DNA of 64,000 bases from Misgurnus anguillicaudatus (GCF_027580225.2 NC_073354.2:8904001-8968000); one strand, 5' to 3'; shown: positions 44,424 through 58,203, numbered from the stretch's first letter. A program made the numbers and translations. The notes: generated by a model not told the origin, from the sequence alone.

Positions 44424-47400
44424 CAGGGTCCGAAATTAACTTTTTGGCTCACCTGCCACAGGGACTGGTAGATGAAAAAATCCACCAGCCAAGCATATTT
44501 TTTACCGGCCAGAATAATAAACAGCCTTTTTTTTCACATGTACATTAATTTCATTTGCTGTATTCATGGCAGGGCAAGCAAAATTTCAAAATCCCTGGTA
44601 GCCCTTCGGGCAGGCACTCTTCGGTTTTTGGTAGCTCGAAATGAATGCAAGTAGCCCGAATAAAAAATAAATTACTTTTAATGTAGAATATTAAGTTAAA
44701 ACATCTATCAAAACACAAATAACACATATCAATTTTCAGTACATATCAATCATCAGTACAAATTTTTCTTCTAACCAAAGTGAAATATCTATCAGATTCT
44801 GAATCTGAAATATTAACTGAAGTCACAGATAAGAAAATGCCACTTGACTTTGTGTGCATAGCACAGGCTTATTCAATTAGTTTTACCACAGGCCAAATTT
44901 TGCCAATACAAAGCCGATAGGGCCTCTAACCACAATGTTTAATCTGCTATACTTGTTGTTGTTTTGATGCTGTTGTTTTTTTAACAAACAAAAAGACGGA
45001 TTTCCATGTAAACCAACTTTTCCTGCTCATCCCCACATCAGATATACTCACCATTTAAAAGTGGTTTAGTGGGTCACAAAACTCACAGTTTGGATCATCC
45101 AGTTACAGATTGGAGCATTTTTTCGATCAGAAAAACAGGGGCTACTGTCGCTTTAAGAGCGATTCTGCACAGAGTCACTCTCTTCACTGCCCGTACAATC
45201 TATACTTTAAAGCTTGCTGCGAGAGATTTAATTTTCTTACGTGAGGATAGTAATGACTGACAGGACGGAGTTGGAGGATTTACCCAACAAATCCATGACA
45301 AATCATTACGGATTGCTGCCTGTACTGCGTCTTTTCGCGCAATCGCGAAAGTGAAAGTAAAACTCGGGCGCGCTCAAACGTAAAGCTGGGCGTACACGGT
45401 GCGAATTCTGACGGTCGGAACGTCGTGAGCTCTCGCACACGACACGAGTGAGTTTATGCGAAAATAATTCGTACGCAGTCACACACGACAAGATTTTACT
45501 GTAGGACTTGAGGAATTCTGACGTAAGCAATTTCGCACCTGTGAGTGGCAGAATGTACAAAAAATAAAACAAGAAGAATACGGCAACGATATTGGCTTTT
45601 GTGCAGAAAACTGTTTCTGTTTTTTTGTATTTCTGTTTATGCATTCCGAAATTGCAATATAGGTCTAGTGCTGTGGCGGTGAAGGAATTTCTCTGGCAGT
45701 GTTTTTTCTTGCTAGCGCATATGCGGTTTTATCTTCTTAATATATCATGATTGTAGTGCCAAGTAAATATCTATATTGGTATTATTGATGTTACATATAT
45801 TGTTGCTTTTTTATAAATATGACGTTTAAAAACAAATTCAGTGGACATATTTATTTATTGGAAAATGCAGAATGAGGAGCAATTGAGGTAAAACGCAAGG
45901 TAAGATAACGTAACACGTCTTTCACTTTATGATTAAATTATTTAGACAATACATCTACAGCCAAATATTAATTTGTAAAACGAAAATTATTTAATGTAAT
46001 ATTAAGCACATTGTCTAGGCTTGTTTGCATTGTCTAGTGCAAATGTACGCGGACCCTCGGTCAATGCGGGGTCTTGAAGTAAAAGTGAGCACGAAGCATT
46101 TGTGATCATGTAAATGTACAAAATAAATGCCATACAGAAGGCATTGCATATTAATATATGCCATTTTTTCAGTAGGCCTATGTAAATTAATACATAGCAA
46201 TACCAATATAGTATGAAAACAAATTAATCATTATTTAAATAAAGTTTCAGAGATAGCCTACATTTTTAGTCATTTAAATATTCTCATCATTTCAGAACAA
46301 GCTTAGGCTACCATAACAACGTACATTGGGCTATATCATGTGTTCCTTTGGTCGAAAATATGTAAAAAAAAATGGGTAAAAAACACCGAACAAAAACGTT
46401 TAAGCTCTTGTTAAAGCAGAAGCTCCATAATAATCTGGAAAACGTCGTCTCCGCGTATGATCATCATGTTTAATATAGTCTCTTGTTCATTGACAATTTA
46501 TTTTGCATTTATTATATGAGTAAAAAGTGTAAAACAATAAATGCATATCTTATAGCCTATTAAACATGGATTCCGTTGCTTTTTATTCTCTGTCACGCCA
46601 GCCCTTTTAATATCCATTCATTTATGAAACTGTACTACAGCGACTTTGGCACAGCTTGGATTACACAAAATTGCGACATTCTTTGTCCATCTGTTTAAAC
46701 CAGTGGTCTCTGCACGGAGTCTAATAATTTTTATATTTATTTATTACATATTTTAGTTGGCTTATTTTATGTTTAGATTGTAAATAATGATAAACATATC
46801 AACAAGTAAAGAAAAATCAACAGTATTACAAAGTAAAACAAAAAAGTTTTAATATCAAAAAGTAGCCCTCGTTTTATAGCTTAATCTACACTCTCTCCTG
46901 TTTCCGCACACATCCAAAGCTGTGACCGGACATCACAAAAACACGTATGACAGGTTTTTCAGGCAAAGAAGCTGATCAAGAGGTCGTCACTGAAAGGACC
47001 TGTCATATTTGTCATGATGTCCGGTCACCGGAGTGTGTGTGTGCGCGAAACATATAGCCAGCTATAGAGTTGTCGTCCAGATTTGAGGTAGCAGTGCCAC
47101 ATTTGTCTTTCTTCTTCTGTGTTTTGTACATTCTGATTGGTCAACTTCAAGTGCTTTGCCAGATCGTCTCGTTCACCCGCACCAACACTACGAATTTATA
47201 CCGACAGCTCCCGAACTTTTTTGACATGTTTAAAAATTATCGGGAGGTCGTAAGGTGCTCGTAACCTGCTCGGCTCGGCTCGTAATTCTTCTCACACGGT
47301 GCGAGCCGCGACCATACGAGCATGAACGATTTGGTCCCGAGAAAAAAAAATCGCATGCGAGCTCCTACGACAACAAAAATCGCACCGTGTACGCCCGCCT

Positions 47401-47808
47401 TAATTTAAATACCCAATGCCTGAATTTAATACACCATTATTACCCAAATCTGTGAAAGAATGCATAAGCATTTAAATATATATTTTTCCTCCCTATAAGT
47501 CAAGATAGCCCGACGGTCAGGGCGGGGATGCATTTTGATAGCTAATATGCAGCAGATAGCTGCAGACCGCAAGTTACCTGCAGTACTAACCAGCAACAGA
47601 CCGTCTCTAGTGCGAGACTTGGAGCGTAGAGACGTTCTGTGGCTAGCTCACCTCGTTCCCAGATTAGTTACTGGCAAACACATTATATTGCATTAATATT
47701 TTGGTATGAAAATCACCCGCCAGTGTGGCGGGTAGCCTTTTGAATTTAGTCGCCAAACGGAAAATCTACCCGCATTCGGCGCTTGGCGGGTGTTCATTTC
47801 GGACCCTG
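44424..47808. mobile_element. hAT-type element with nested TAA-flanked MITE
   Basis: It starts cagggtccgaaat and ends atttcggaccctg, with a perfect 8-bp duplication cgtgctag (44416-44423 and 47809-47816). About 2 kb of its length is a nested element (45384-47400). Its remaining sequence includes cccgccagtgtggcgggtag near the right end. No transposase frame is intact. Its right half was copied by the segmental duplication and recurs up to about 52776. Confidence 0.88.
45384..47400. mobile_element. 2-kb element with gggcgtacacggtgcga ends
   Basis: The left end agctgggcgtacacggtgcg and the right end cgcaccgtgtacgcccgcct are close inverted repeats, flanked by TAA (45381-45383 and 47401-47403). 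This suits a PIF/Harbinger-type target. It lies inside the hAT element. The short open frames are not recognised, and the interior is largely AT-rich. Confidence 0.75.
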
Positions 47809-49507
47809 CGTGCTAGATTCGAGACTTGAACATTATAATGTGGCGATACTTGAGGTTACTTATCCCAGCGTAAAAAGGAAAGTCGGCCCAAATAACCACG
47901 CAGAGGTTTTAATATTTACTAACCCAGCTAATAATAGTTTGCAAAAATAGGAAATATAATTACTTTCTAAATACGTATGGATTTCAGCTGGTTCCTTGCC
48001 TTGATGACTAGCTTTTTCTTAACGTGTTCAATACTTGTTCCCTGTGTAATTCAACTTTATGGCATGTAACTTTATAGACTGTAATGTTGTGAATCCTTTA
48101 TATTTGTGGATTTCTTAAGTTTATACTGATGTCAGGTGAAAATTTCATTTGAACATCCTCATTGGAAATATATGTTCTAAAAAAAAGGTTGACGTGTTCA
48201 ATACTTATTTCTGTGCAAATGTCTTAGGCAACCACCAGCAGACTTGTTGTTTTAGAAGTTTTAACCTCTTGAAAAGCACCCCCACTCTGGCACAAACCAT
48301 GAAAAGACACACTTTCCCTAAAATGGTTGTTTTTACTAAACCATTTAGAGTATACGCATAACTGGTATCATTAGAGAGAAGACACTTTGTGCTTCATTTT
48401 CCAGGTTTCAACATTATTTTAAGTTAAAATTTACAAAAGTTAGAGAGGCTGAAGTACTTTATTAATAAAAAAACTTAATGATAAATATGTGTGTGAAACC
48501 TAGAAATGCAATGATCCCAAAGCCACAAGTCTAACAAGGTTATGTTTCACGTTTGAAGTCAATAGGTCTAAAATTTAGGTTCTTGCAAGGGTTTTTGTAA
48601 GAATAGTGCTTTTCTAATGGCGCTTTTCCATTGCATAGTAACCCACGGTTTGGTTTGGTTTGGTTTAGTTTAGTTTGGGTCGGGTCAGCTTACTTTTGGG
48701 AGCTTTCCCATTGGGTGCAGTACCCGATACTTTTTTTCGTACCACCTCGGTTGGGGTTCCAAGCGACCTGAGCTAATACCAAACGTGATGCGAAAATACA
48801 GTAGATCACTGATTGGTCTGAGAGAATCGTCACTACAGCTTTATCGCTATAATGTAAAAAATTTGCTTTATTTCCTTTAGTGCTAGCTTGCGCCGTCTCG
48901 AGCAAACATGTTGTCATCTGTGCTTTGCTATAAGTTCCCAAACTCCCTTTAAGTGATGAAAAACATCCACAGGTTGAGAATCAGGAACATCATACAAGTT
49001 TTTTCCAAACTTGCAATTTGTGGCGGAACATTCGCGATGAGCACGTCAGCATTATATGCTTAAATGCAACTTCAATGAGGCTCAGCGGAGTGCGTCAACT
49101 ACTGACGCCACGGAAACGGTCACGTAAGACAGAGGTAGTGATAAACGCTATGTGCAAACATCTATTTGTGTTGGCTAATTTTAATTTTGTGGCAGACTGA
49201 TAAATAAATGAATGTATGGGAATGTACGAGGACGCTCTCACTTGTATGATGTCACAGCAGTAGGCAGCGCAAATATAACGACCCGCCTATAATCCCTCCC
49301 ACTGCGAAGTGATACCAAACTTGATGGAAAAGCTAACCACGCCAAAGTGAGGTGAGCTGACCCGACCCAAACTAAACTAAACCGTGGGGTACTATTCAAT
49401 GGAAAAGCGCCATTTTTTAAAGTCTTTGTTTACATTCATACACATTCGTTCATATTATTATTTATCCTTATGTTAGCATATAAAATGCCGTTTCCACACC
49501 AAAATTA
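45933..49507. repeat. Segmental duplication block A, copy 1
   Basis: Nearly identical to 50901-54478 at an offset of 4968-4972 bases, with roughly one difference per few hundred bases. It holds the right half of the nested and hAT elements, the left end of an element with ctgtgcaaatgtcttaggca at 48213, and the MITE at 48617-49413. No host gene is apparent. Confidence 0.93.
48617..49413. mobile_element. MITE with atggcgcttttccattg ends (copy 2)
   Basis: The ends atggcgcttttccattgcat and caatggaaaagcgccat are inverted repeats. Same family as 21972-22755. Its near-identical copy at 53589-54385 comes from the segmental duplication, not from transposition. Confidence 0.85.
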
Positions 49508-50902
49508 CACATATAACAACTTGCGCTCTGTTGTTATATAGGTCACTGCCCTGTGATTGGTTGAGTGCAAGTGTGCTGTGATTGGCTGAACTGACAGTAC
49601 TGATCCACTCTTACTCTGCTGAAGGACAGCGTGAGCGTCTGAACAGAAGAGTTGTTCTGTAGTCATGAGAGAGCTCATTGTCAGTGCTGTTTAAACGAAA
49701 AATCACGTCTGGAATGCTTTGTTTTATGGTGCGGCTTACACGCAGACGGCCAACGTTCATCTTTGAGTAAACATGCCTCCGTCTTCTGCATGAATACACC
49801 AGAACAATGGAGGTCAGCTAACGCTCAGCATTTTCTGCTGGCAGGACATAGTCGAGGTTCTGTTTAAACACCAGAGCGGACAGTAATTAGAACCGGACCT
49901 GGAAATATCTTAACAAATCACAGCTCATCCTTCTGAGCTTCCTATCCAAGCATTATGTCACACTACTCTCTATAAGAACTCAATTAGGCAAATGTTTTAA
50001 ACGATCCTCTCTGGATAAGGCAAAACCCACAATGCATTGGGGCAACTCGGTAAGAGATGTATCTGTAGCTGGGTTTCCATCACACTGCTTTTATGTGCAT
50101 GTTGAAGTATCGTATAAGAAACGATTGATGGAATCAAATAAAAATCCCTTAATTTGCAAAAAGTTTTTATGCTCGCTTGAGTGGTTTCTGACTTATGCGA
50201 AAAGAAGTAAATGGAAACGCATTTGCCGAATAAATTCTGACGTAGCGAACGTTAAACCCACGTGACTGATCATCTAGCTCAGTGGTTCCCAACCTTTTTA
50301 TCCCTAAGTACCCCCACAGCCCTATCATTAAGGCTCAAGTACCCCTTCATCGAAACTAAACCAAAGTTGTGTTTTAAAGACAAATAATTAGTAATATTAA
50401 TTAACTAATTAATTTTAAACCTTAAAGTAAAAATCACTGACTGATGAAGCATGTTTATTTCAACAAACCACCATCATCAGTGTTTGGATTTTATCAGCTC
50501 ATTTACATTTTAAAAGACACACACAAAAATTGCAAATTTTTGCTCAGGCCTACAAAATGTCAACTTTGACATGCTATAATTAATTATCTGTATGGTGTTT
50601 TGAGATAAAACTTTACATACGGACTATGGGAATGCCAAAGACTTATTTTACAAATTAAAAAAATTTCATCATATGACCCCTTTAACTAATAGCTCCAGCT
50701 GCGCAAACCATAATTTTGCCGTTAAAAGACGACTGAACTTACTAAAGACACGCAGTAGATATTAAGCTCTGAAAGGGTGTTATTTTTGCGACCTTATTGC
50801 ATATGCATTTGTAGAAGTTTTCCTTTTAGAAGCAATGGGAGGAGAGTATTACATTTTGCCAGAGGAACATACTTTTTTACAAATATAAAAAATATATAGT
50901 TT
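49508..50902. repeat. Segmental duplication block B, copy 1
   Basis: Nearly identical to 56809-58203 at an offset of 7301. It contains short open frames with no recognised domain and, from 50280, the left 623 bases of a hAT element that is complete in the second copy. Block A copy 2 follows directly after it. Confidence 0.93.
50280..50902. mobile_element. hAT fragment truncated at duplication junction
   Basis: It starts cagtggttcccaaccttttt, as at 57581, but ends at the duplication breakpoint and has no right end. It is a by-product of the duplication. Confidence 0.85.
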
Positions 50903-53900
50903 AAATTATTTAGACAATACATCTACAGCCAAATATTAATTTGTAAAACGAAAATTATTTAATGTAATATTAAGCACATTGTCTAGGCTTGTTTGCATTG
51001 TCTAGTGCAAATGTACGCGGACCCTCGGTCAATGCGGGGTCTTGAAGTAAAAGTGAGCACGCAGCATTTGTGATCATGTAAATGTACAAAATAAATGCCA
51101 TACAGAAGGCATTGCATATTAATATATGCCATTTTTTCAGTAGGCCTATGTAAATTAATACATAGCAATACCAATATAGTATGAAAACAAATTAATCATT
51201 ATTTAAATAAAGTTTCAGAGATAGCCTACATTTTTAGTCATTTAAATATTCTCATAATTTCAGAACAAGCTTAGGCTACCATAACAACGTACATTGGGCT
51301 ATATCATGTGTTCCTTTGGTCGAAAATACGTAAAAAATATATATATGGGTAAAAAACACCGAACAAAAACGTTTAAGCTCTTGTTAAAGCAGAAGCTCCA
51401 TAATAATCTGGAAAACGTCGTCTCCGCGTATGATCATCATGTTTAATATAGTCTCTTGTTCATTGACAATTTATTTTGCATTTATTATATGAGTAAAAAG
51501 TGTAAAACAATAAATGCATATCTTATAGCCTATTAAACATGGATTCCGTTGCTTTTTATTCTCTGTCACGCCAGCCCTTTTAATATCCATTCATTTATGA
51601 AACTGTACTACAGCGACTTTGGCACAGCTTGGATCACACAAAATTGCGACATTCTTTGTCCATCTGTTTAAACCAGTGGTCTCTGCACGGAGTCTAATAA
51701 CTTTTATATTTATTTATTACATATTTTAGTTGGCTTATTTTATGTTTAGATTGTAAATAATGATAAACATATCAACAAGTAAAGAAAAATCAACAGTATT
51801 ACAAAGTAAAACAAAAAAGTTTTAATATCAAAAAGTAGCCCTCGTTTTATAGCTTAATCTACACTCTCTCCTGTTTCCGCACACATCCAAAGCTGTGACC
51901 GGACATCACAAAAACACGTATGACAGGTTTTTCAGGCAAAGAAGCTGATCAAGAGGTCGTCACTGAAAGGACCTGTCATATTTGTCATGATGTCCGGTCT
52001 CCGGAGTGTGTTTGTGCGCGAAACATATAGCCAGCTATAGAGTTGTCGTCCAGATTTGAGGTAGCAGTGCCACATTTGTCTTTCTTCTTCTGTGTTTTGT
52101 ACATTCTGATTGGTCAACTTCAAGTGCTTTGCCAGATCGTCTCGTTCACCCGCACCAACACTACGAATTTATACCGACAGCTCCCGAACTTTTTAAATGT
52201 TTAAAAATTATCGGGAGGTCGTAAGGTGCTCGTAACCTGCTCGGCTCGGCTCGTAATTCTTCTCACACGGTGCGAGCCGCGACCATACGAGCATGAACGA
52301 TTTGGTCCCGAGAAAAAAAAAATCGCATGCGAGCTCCTACGACAACAAAAATCGCACCGTGTACGCCCGCCTTAATTTAAATACCCAATGCCTGAATTTA
52401 ATACACCATTATTACCCAAATCTGTGAAAGAATGCATAAGCATTTAAATATATATTTTTCCTCCCTATAAGTCAAGATAGCCCGACGGTCAGGGCGGGGA
52501 TGCATTTTGATAGCTAATATGCAGCAGATAGCTGCAGACCGCAAGTTACCTGCAGTACTAACCAGCAACAGACCGTCTCTAGTGCGAGACTTGGAGCGTA
52601 GAGACGTTCTGTGGCTAGCTCACCTCGTTCCCAGATTAGTTACTGGCAAACACATTATATTGCATTAATATTTTGGTATGAAAATCACCCGCCAGTGTGG
52701 CGGGTAGCCTTTTGAATTTAGTCGCCAAACGGAAAATCTACCCGCATTCGGCGCTTGGCGGGTGTTCATTTCGGACCCTGCGTGCTAGATTCGAGACTTG
52801 AACATTATAATGTGGCGATACTTGAGGTTACTTATCCCAGCGTAAAAAGGAAAGTCGGCCCAAATAACCACGCAGAGGTTTTAATATTTACTAACCCAGC
52901 TAATAATAGTTTGCAAAAATAGGAAATATAATTACTTTCTAAATACTTATGGATTTCAGCTGGTTCCTTGCCTTGATGACTAGCTTTTTCTTAACGTGTT
53001 CAATACTTGTTCCCTGTGTAATTCAACTTTATGGCATGTAACTTTATAGACTGTAATGTTGTGAATCCTTTATATTTGTGGATTTCTTAAGTTTATACTG
53101 ATGTCAGGTGAAAATTTCATTTGAACATCCTCATTGGAAATATATGTTCTAAAAAAAAGGTTGACGTGTTCAATACTTATTTCTGTGCAAATGTCTTAGG
53201 CAACCACCAGCAGACTTGTTGTTTTAGAAGTTTTAACCTCTTGAAAAGCACCCCCACTCTGGCACAAACCATGAAAAGACACACTTTCCCTAAAATGGTT
53301 GTTTTTACTAAACCATTTAGAGTATACGCATAACTGGTATCATTAGAGAGAAGACACTTTGTGCTTCATTTTCCAGGTTTCAACATTATTTTAAGTTAAA
53401 ATTTACAAAAGTTAGAGAGGCTGAAGTACTTTATTAATAAAAAAACTTAATGATAAATATGTGTGTGAAACCTAGAAATGCAATGATCCCAAAGCCACAA
53501 GTCTAACAAGGTTATGTTTCACGTTTGAAGTCAATAGGTCTAAAATTTAGGTTCTTGCAAGGGTTTTTGTAAGAATAGTGCTTTTCTAATGGCGCTTTTC
53601 CATTGCATAGTAACCCACGGTTTGGTTTGGTTTGGTTTAGTTTAGTTTGGGTCGGGTCAGCTTACTTTTGGGAGCTTTCCCATTGGGTGCAGTACCCGAT
53701 ACTTTTTTTCGTACCACCTCGGTTGGGGTTCCAAGCGACCTGAGCTAATACCAAACGTGATGCGAAAATACAGTAGATCACTGATTGGTCTGAGAGAATC
53801 GTCACTACAGCTTTATCGCTATAATGTAAAAAATTTGCTTTATTTCCTTTAGTGCTAGCTTGCGCCGTCTCGAGCAAACATGTTGTCATCTGTGCTTTGC

Positions 53901-54478
53901 TATAAGTTCCCAAACTCCCTTTAAGTGATGAAAAACATCCACAGGTTGAGAATCAGGAACATCATACAAGTTTTTTCCAAACTTGCAATTTGTGGCGGAA
54001 CATTCGCGATGAGCACGTCAGCATTATATGCTTAAATGCAACTTCAATGAGGCTCAGCGGAGTGCGTCAACTACTGACGCCACGGAAACGGTCACGTAAG
54101 ACAGAGGTAGTGATAAACGCTATGTGCAAACATCTATTTGTGTTGGCTAATTTTAATTTTGTGGCAGACTGATAAATAAATGAATGTATGGGAATGTACG
54201 AGGACGCTCTCACTTGTATGATGTCACAGCAGTAGGCAGCGCAAATATAACGACCCGCCTATAATCCCTCCCACTGCGAAGTGATACCAAACTTGATGGA
54301 AAAGCTAACCACGCCAAAGTGAGGTGAGCTGACCCGACCCAAACTAAACTAAACCGTGGGGTACTATTCAATGGAAAAGCGCCATTTTTTAAAGTCTTTG
54401 TTTACATTCATACACATTCGTTCATATTATTATTTATCCTTATGTTAGCATATAAAATGCCGTTTCCACACCAAAATT
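50901..54478. repeat. Segmental duplication block A, copy 2
   Basis: Copy of 45933-49507. Differences include an atatatat expansion near 51340 and scattered single-base changes. The junction with block B copy 1 shows a 2-base overlap (TT) at 50901-50902. Confidence 0.93.
53589..54385. mobile_element. MITE with atggcgcttttccattg ends (duplicated copy)
   Basis: Counterpart of 48617-49413 within block A copy 2, essentially identical. Confidence 0.85.
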
Positions 54479-54649
54479 AAAGTCTTTGTTTACATTCATA
54501 CACATTCGTTCATATTATTATTTATCCTTATGTTAGCATATAAAATGCCGTTTCCACACCAAAATTAAAGTCTTTGTTTACATTCATACACATTCGTTCA
54601 TATTATTATTTATCCTTATGTTAGCATATAAAATGCCGTTTCCACACCA
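54391..54649 (+). repeat. Three tandem 88-bp units
   Basis: Units start at 54391, 54479 and 54567, each beginning aaagtctttgtttacattca and ending near tttccacacca. Block A copy 1 has the unit only once (49419-49507). The units are identical apart from the last few bases of the third. Confidence 0.93.
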
Positions 54650-56602
54650 GGAAATAAAACGTCACACAAAAATCGTTGGATTTGTTATCTAATTGGCTAT
54701 ACGGCCTGTCTATCAATATTTTCCATTAAGTCATTGGAGGAACAGGCGAGTCAGATGCCGTCACGATAGTTGACAGCGCTGTTTGGATATTATGTATTAT
54801 ACTTCCGCCTACTTTTAGAAACAAAGTTTGACCGCTGGTTTATGTGTTTAACGGAACCTAAAGTTTAATCTCATATACAGTGTTACGACGCAAATAGTCC
54901 ACGGATTGTATATTACATTCTATTTCAAGATGTTCATGTAAAATCTGATGTAAACAACAGACTATATATCTATATTTAATGGATTATACGCATTTGTGGA
55001 CAAAAATGGTCATTGGATGTATTGTATTAGACCGTTTTCATGGGTTATTCACACATCTGAAACTGACTCGATTTGACTTGAGATTGTTATATCAACACAA
55101 AGGTAAGAAGTCATGTTCATATTTTGCATGTTGTCATCTGGACTTCTACCACAAAATACTATATTTCTGATGCTAAAGCATCTGAATCTCAAAACAGAGA
55201 CCATACACTGATGCTAAACCCATAGACCTTTTAAACGATGTATAGTAATGTTAATATTATTAATGTTTATAGACAGTAGGCTAGATGATATTGTTAGCAG
55301 CGTTAAAAAAAATGACATCATCCCGCACACGAACTAGTGCGCGTCGAGAGGTTAATGTCCATCCATATTTATACTTCTATCTATTTTATTAAGATACAAA
55401 CAGAAATTACAGGAAATATGTACAAAAAAATTAAAATGACATTTTTAAGACTAAATGGCGTCTTTAGGCATCATCTGTGTTTAGTGTGACCTCTCTTGAC
55501 ACTAAACACATCTTGAGCGTTTTTGAGCAGAATGAAGTAAAAAAAAAGAGATCCTGCACTTTCCTGCTATTTTTCCTGCTATTGCTCAAGTGGAAAAGGA
55601 GTTTACCCTAAAAACTTGACACATCAGTTTATATTTTTATAGTTTTTAATACTATATACACATTTCCTGTATTTTCTGGCTGTATTCTATTTAAGAGAAA
55701 GTGAGAAACAATTATATATGATCACTATAACATTGCAAAAACAACAAATCAGATTCAGGCATGGTGGCCTAAGACTTTTGCACTGTACTGTATATGGCTC
55801 CAAAAGGTCGACTAGTCTCTTAACAACAAACCAGTGAAGAAAAAGACAAATACATTTTTTTTTAAAGCTGAGGTGTGAAAGCCTGCTGATGAAATCTTAT
55901 TTTAATAAAATTAAAAAACCAGTTTGGTTTTAATTAAAATTCTGTGTGTCTATATTAAACTCATTAAAATTAACAAAAGAAAAATTTTCATCATCATCAT
56001 GACAGATTTAAGATATTAAATCTGTTTGCCTGTGACATGACCATAAGCTGATGTATGTAATCTGAGCTGTCGTTCACACTATAAGCCAGATTTACTGATG
56101 AGTGTTACGCATAGAAAACTGCACAGCTGCCATCTGAACACTGACGGTATGACCAGCCGTTAACACACAGACACACACACACGTAATGGATTTCAGTTTG
56201 CACTGGATCAATAGTGAGACGTTGCGCATTAAAGCAAAAAAGTGCATTGTGGGTAAAAACAGTGAGGACAGAAGTGTGACTGTATAAAAGACATCCTCCA
56301 TGCTTCTCTTGCCATCAAACTTCTGTTCAGTAGATCTACACACAGGGTAATAAAGCATCACATGATATTCATTAATTATCTGACAAGAATCATTTTAGGC
56401 ACTCAGGCACTCCAGGCCTGTGCCTATTGATTCCCACACCACAAATGACAAATTAATATTATTACACCCATTACATAAAATATTAGCATTCACCACCATG
56501 TTACCTGCCCATGTGCATGAGACTGATAATATGTCATGTCCCTACAGTGAAGACCAACAGACCTGTCCTAAAGCATTACCATCAAACTAATCCATGAGAG
56601 AG

Positions 56603-56660
<58 letters not shown>

Positions 56661-56808
56661 CCCCACAATCATTTAGTCTTGATGGTCTCGTAATTCAATC
56701 CAACTCTGATGCTTTTAAACTCAGACATTTTGTAACATCCGGACTCTGTTTCTAGGAAAATTTCCTTTGAAATAGCAAAGCATGGCTCTCTTCTCTTTAT
56801 AAACTCTA
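54650..56808. other. Block C, present only in the second duplicate
   Basis: About 2.1 kb between block A copy 2 and block B copy 2. Near 55768-55790 it carries taagacttttgcactgtact, which pairs with ctgtgcaaatgtcttaggca at about 53185. One transposon-like element therefore seems to span from block A into C. A (GA)n run occupies 56600-56656. No host gene seen. Confidence 0.6.
56600..56656 (+). repeat. GA microsatellite
   Basis: About 25 GA dinucleotides, slightly interrupted at the start by an A run. Confidence 0.95.
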
Positions 56809-58203
56809 CACATATAACAACTTGCGCTCTGTTGTTATATAGGTCACTGCCCTGTGATTGGTTGAGTGCAAGTGTGCTGTGATTGGCTGAACTGACAGTA
56901 CTGATCCACTCTTACTCTGCTGAAGGACAGCGTGAGCGTCTGAACAGAAGAGTTGTTCTGTAGTCATGAGAGAGCTCATTGTCAGTGCTGTTTAAACGAA
57001 AAATCACGTCTGGAATGCTTTGTTTTATGGTGCGGCTTACACGCAGACGGCCAACGTTCATCTTTGAGTAAACATGCCTCCGTCTTCTGCATGAATACAC
57101 CAGAACAATGGAGGTCAGCTAACGCTCAGCATTTTCTGCTGGCAGGACATAGTCGAGGTTCTGTTTAAACACCAGAGCGGACAGTAATTAGAACCGGACC
57201 TGGAAATATCTTAACAAATCACAGCTCATCCTTCTGAGCTTCCTATCCAAGCATTATGTCACACTACTCTCTATAAGAACTCAATTAGGCAAATGTTTTA
57301 AACGATCCTCTCTGGATAAGGCAAAACCCACAATGCATTGGGGCAACTCGGTAAGAGATGTATCTGTAGCTGGGTTTCCATCACACTGCTTTTATGTGCA
57401 TGTTGAAGTATCGTATAAGAAACGATTGATGGAATCAAATAAAAATCCCTTAATTTGCAAAAAGTTTTTATGCTCGCTTGAGTGGTTTCTGACTTATGCG
57501 AAAAGAAGTAAATGGAAACGCATTTGCCGAATAAATTCTGACGTAGCGAACGTTAAACCCACGTGACTGATCATCTAGCTCAGTGGTTCCCAACCTTTTT
57601 ATCCCTAAGTACCCCCACAGCCCTATCATTAAGGCTCAAGTACCCCTTCATCGAAACTAAACCAAAGTTGTGTTTTAAAGACAAATAATTAGTAATATTA
57701 ATTAACTAATTAATTTTAAACCTTAAAGTAAAAATCACTGACTGATGAAGCATGTTTATTTCAACAAACCACCATCATCAGTGTTTGGATTTTATCAGCT
57801 CATTTACATTTTAAAAGACACACACAAAAATTGCAAATTTTTGCTCAGGCCTACAAAATGTCAACTTTGACATGCTATAATTAATTATCTGTATGGTGTT
57901 TTGAGATAAAACTTTACATACGGACTATGGGAATGCCAAAGACTTATTTTACAAATTAAAAAAATTTCATCATATGACCCCTTTAACTAATAGCTCCAGC
58001 TGCGCAAACCATAATTTTGCCGTTAAAAGCCGACTGAACTTACTAAAGACACGCAGTAGATATTTAGCTCTGAAAGGGTGTTATTTTTGCGACCTTATTG
58101 CATATGCATTTGTAGAAGTTTTCCTTTTAGAAGCAATGGGAGGAGAGTATTAAATTTTGCCAGAGGAACATACTTTTTTACAAATATAAAAAATATATAG
58201 TTT
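56809..58203. repeat. Segmental duplication block B, copy 2
   Basis: Copy of 49508-50902 with few differences (for example agacgact versus agccgact). The match stops inside the hAT element at 58203, where the first copy switches to block A. Confidence 0.93.

Noticed and set aside
49611..50265. Repeated open frames of 62, 71 and 77 residues, also at 56912-57566
   Set aside because: They are identical only because of the recent segmental duplication, so identity is not evidence of selection. They overlap each other on both strands and show no domain.
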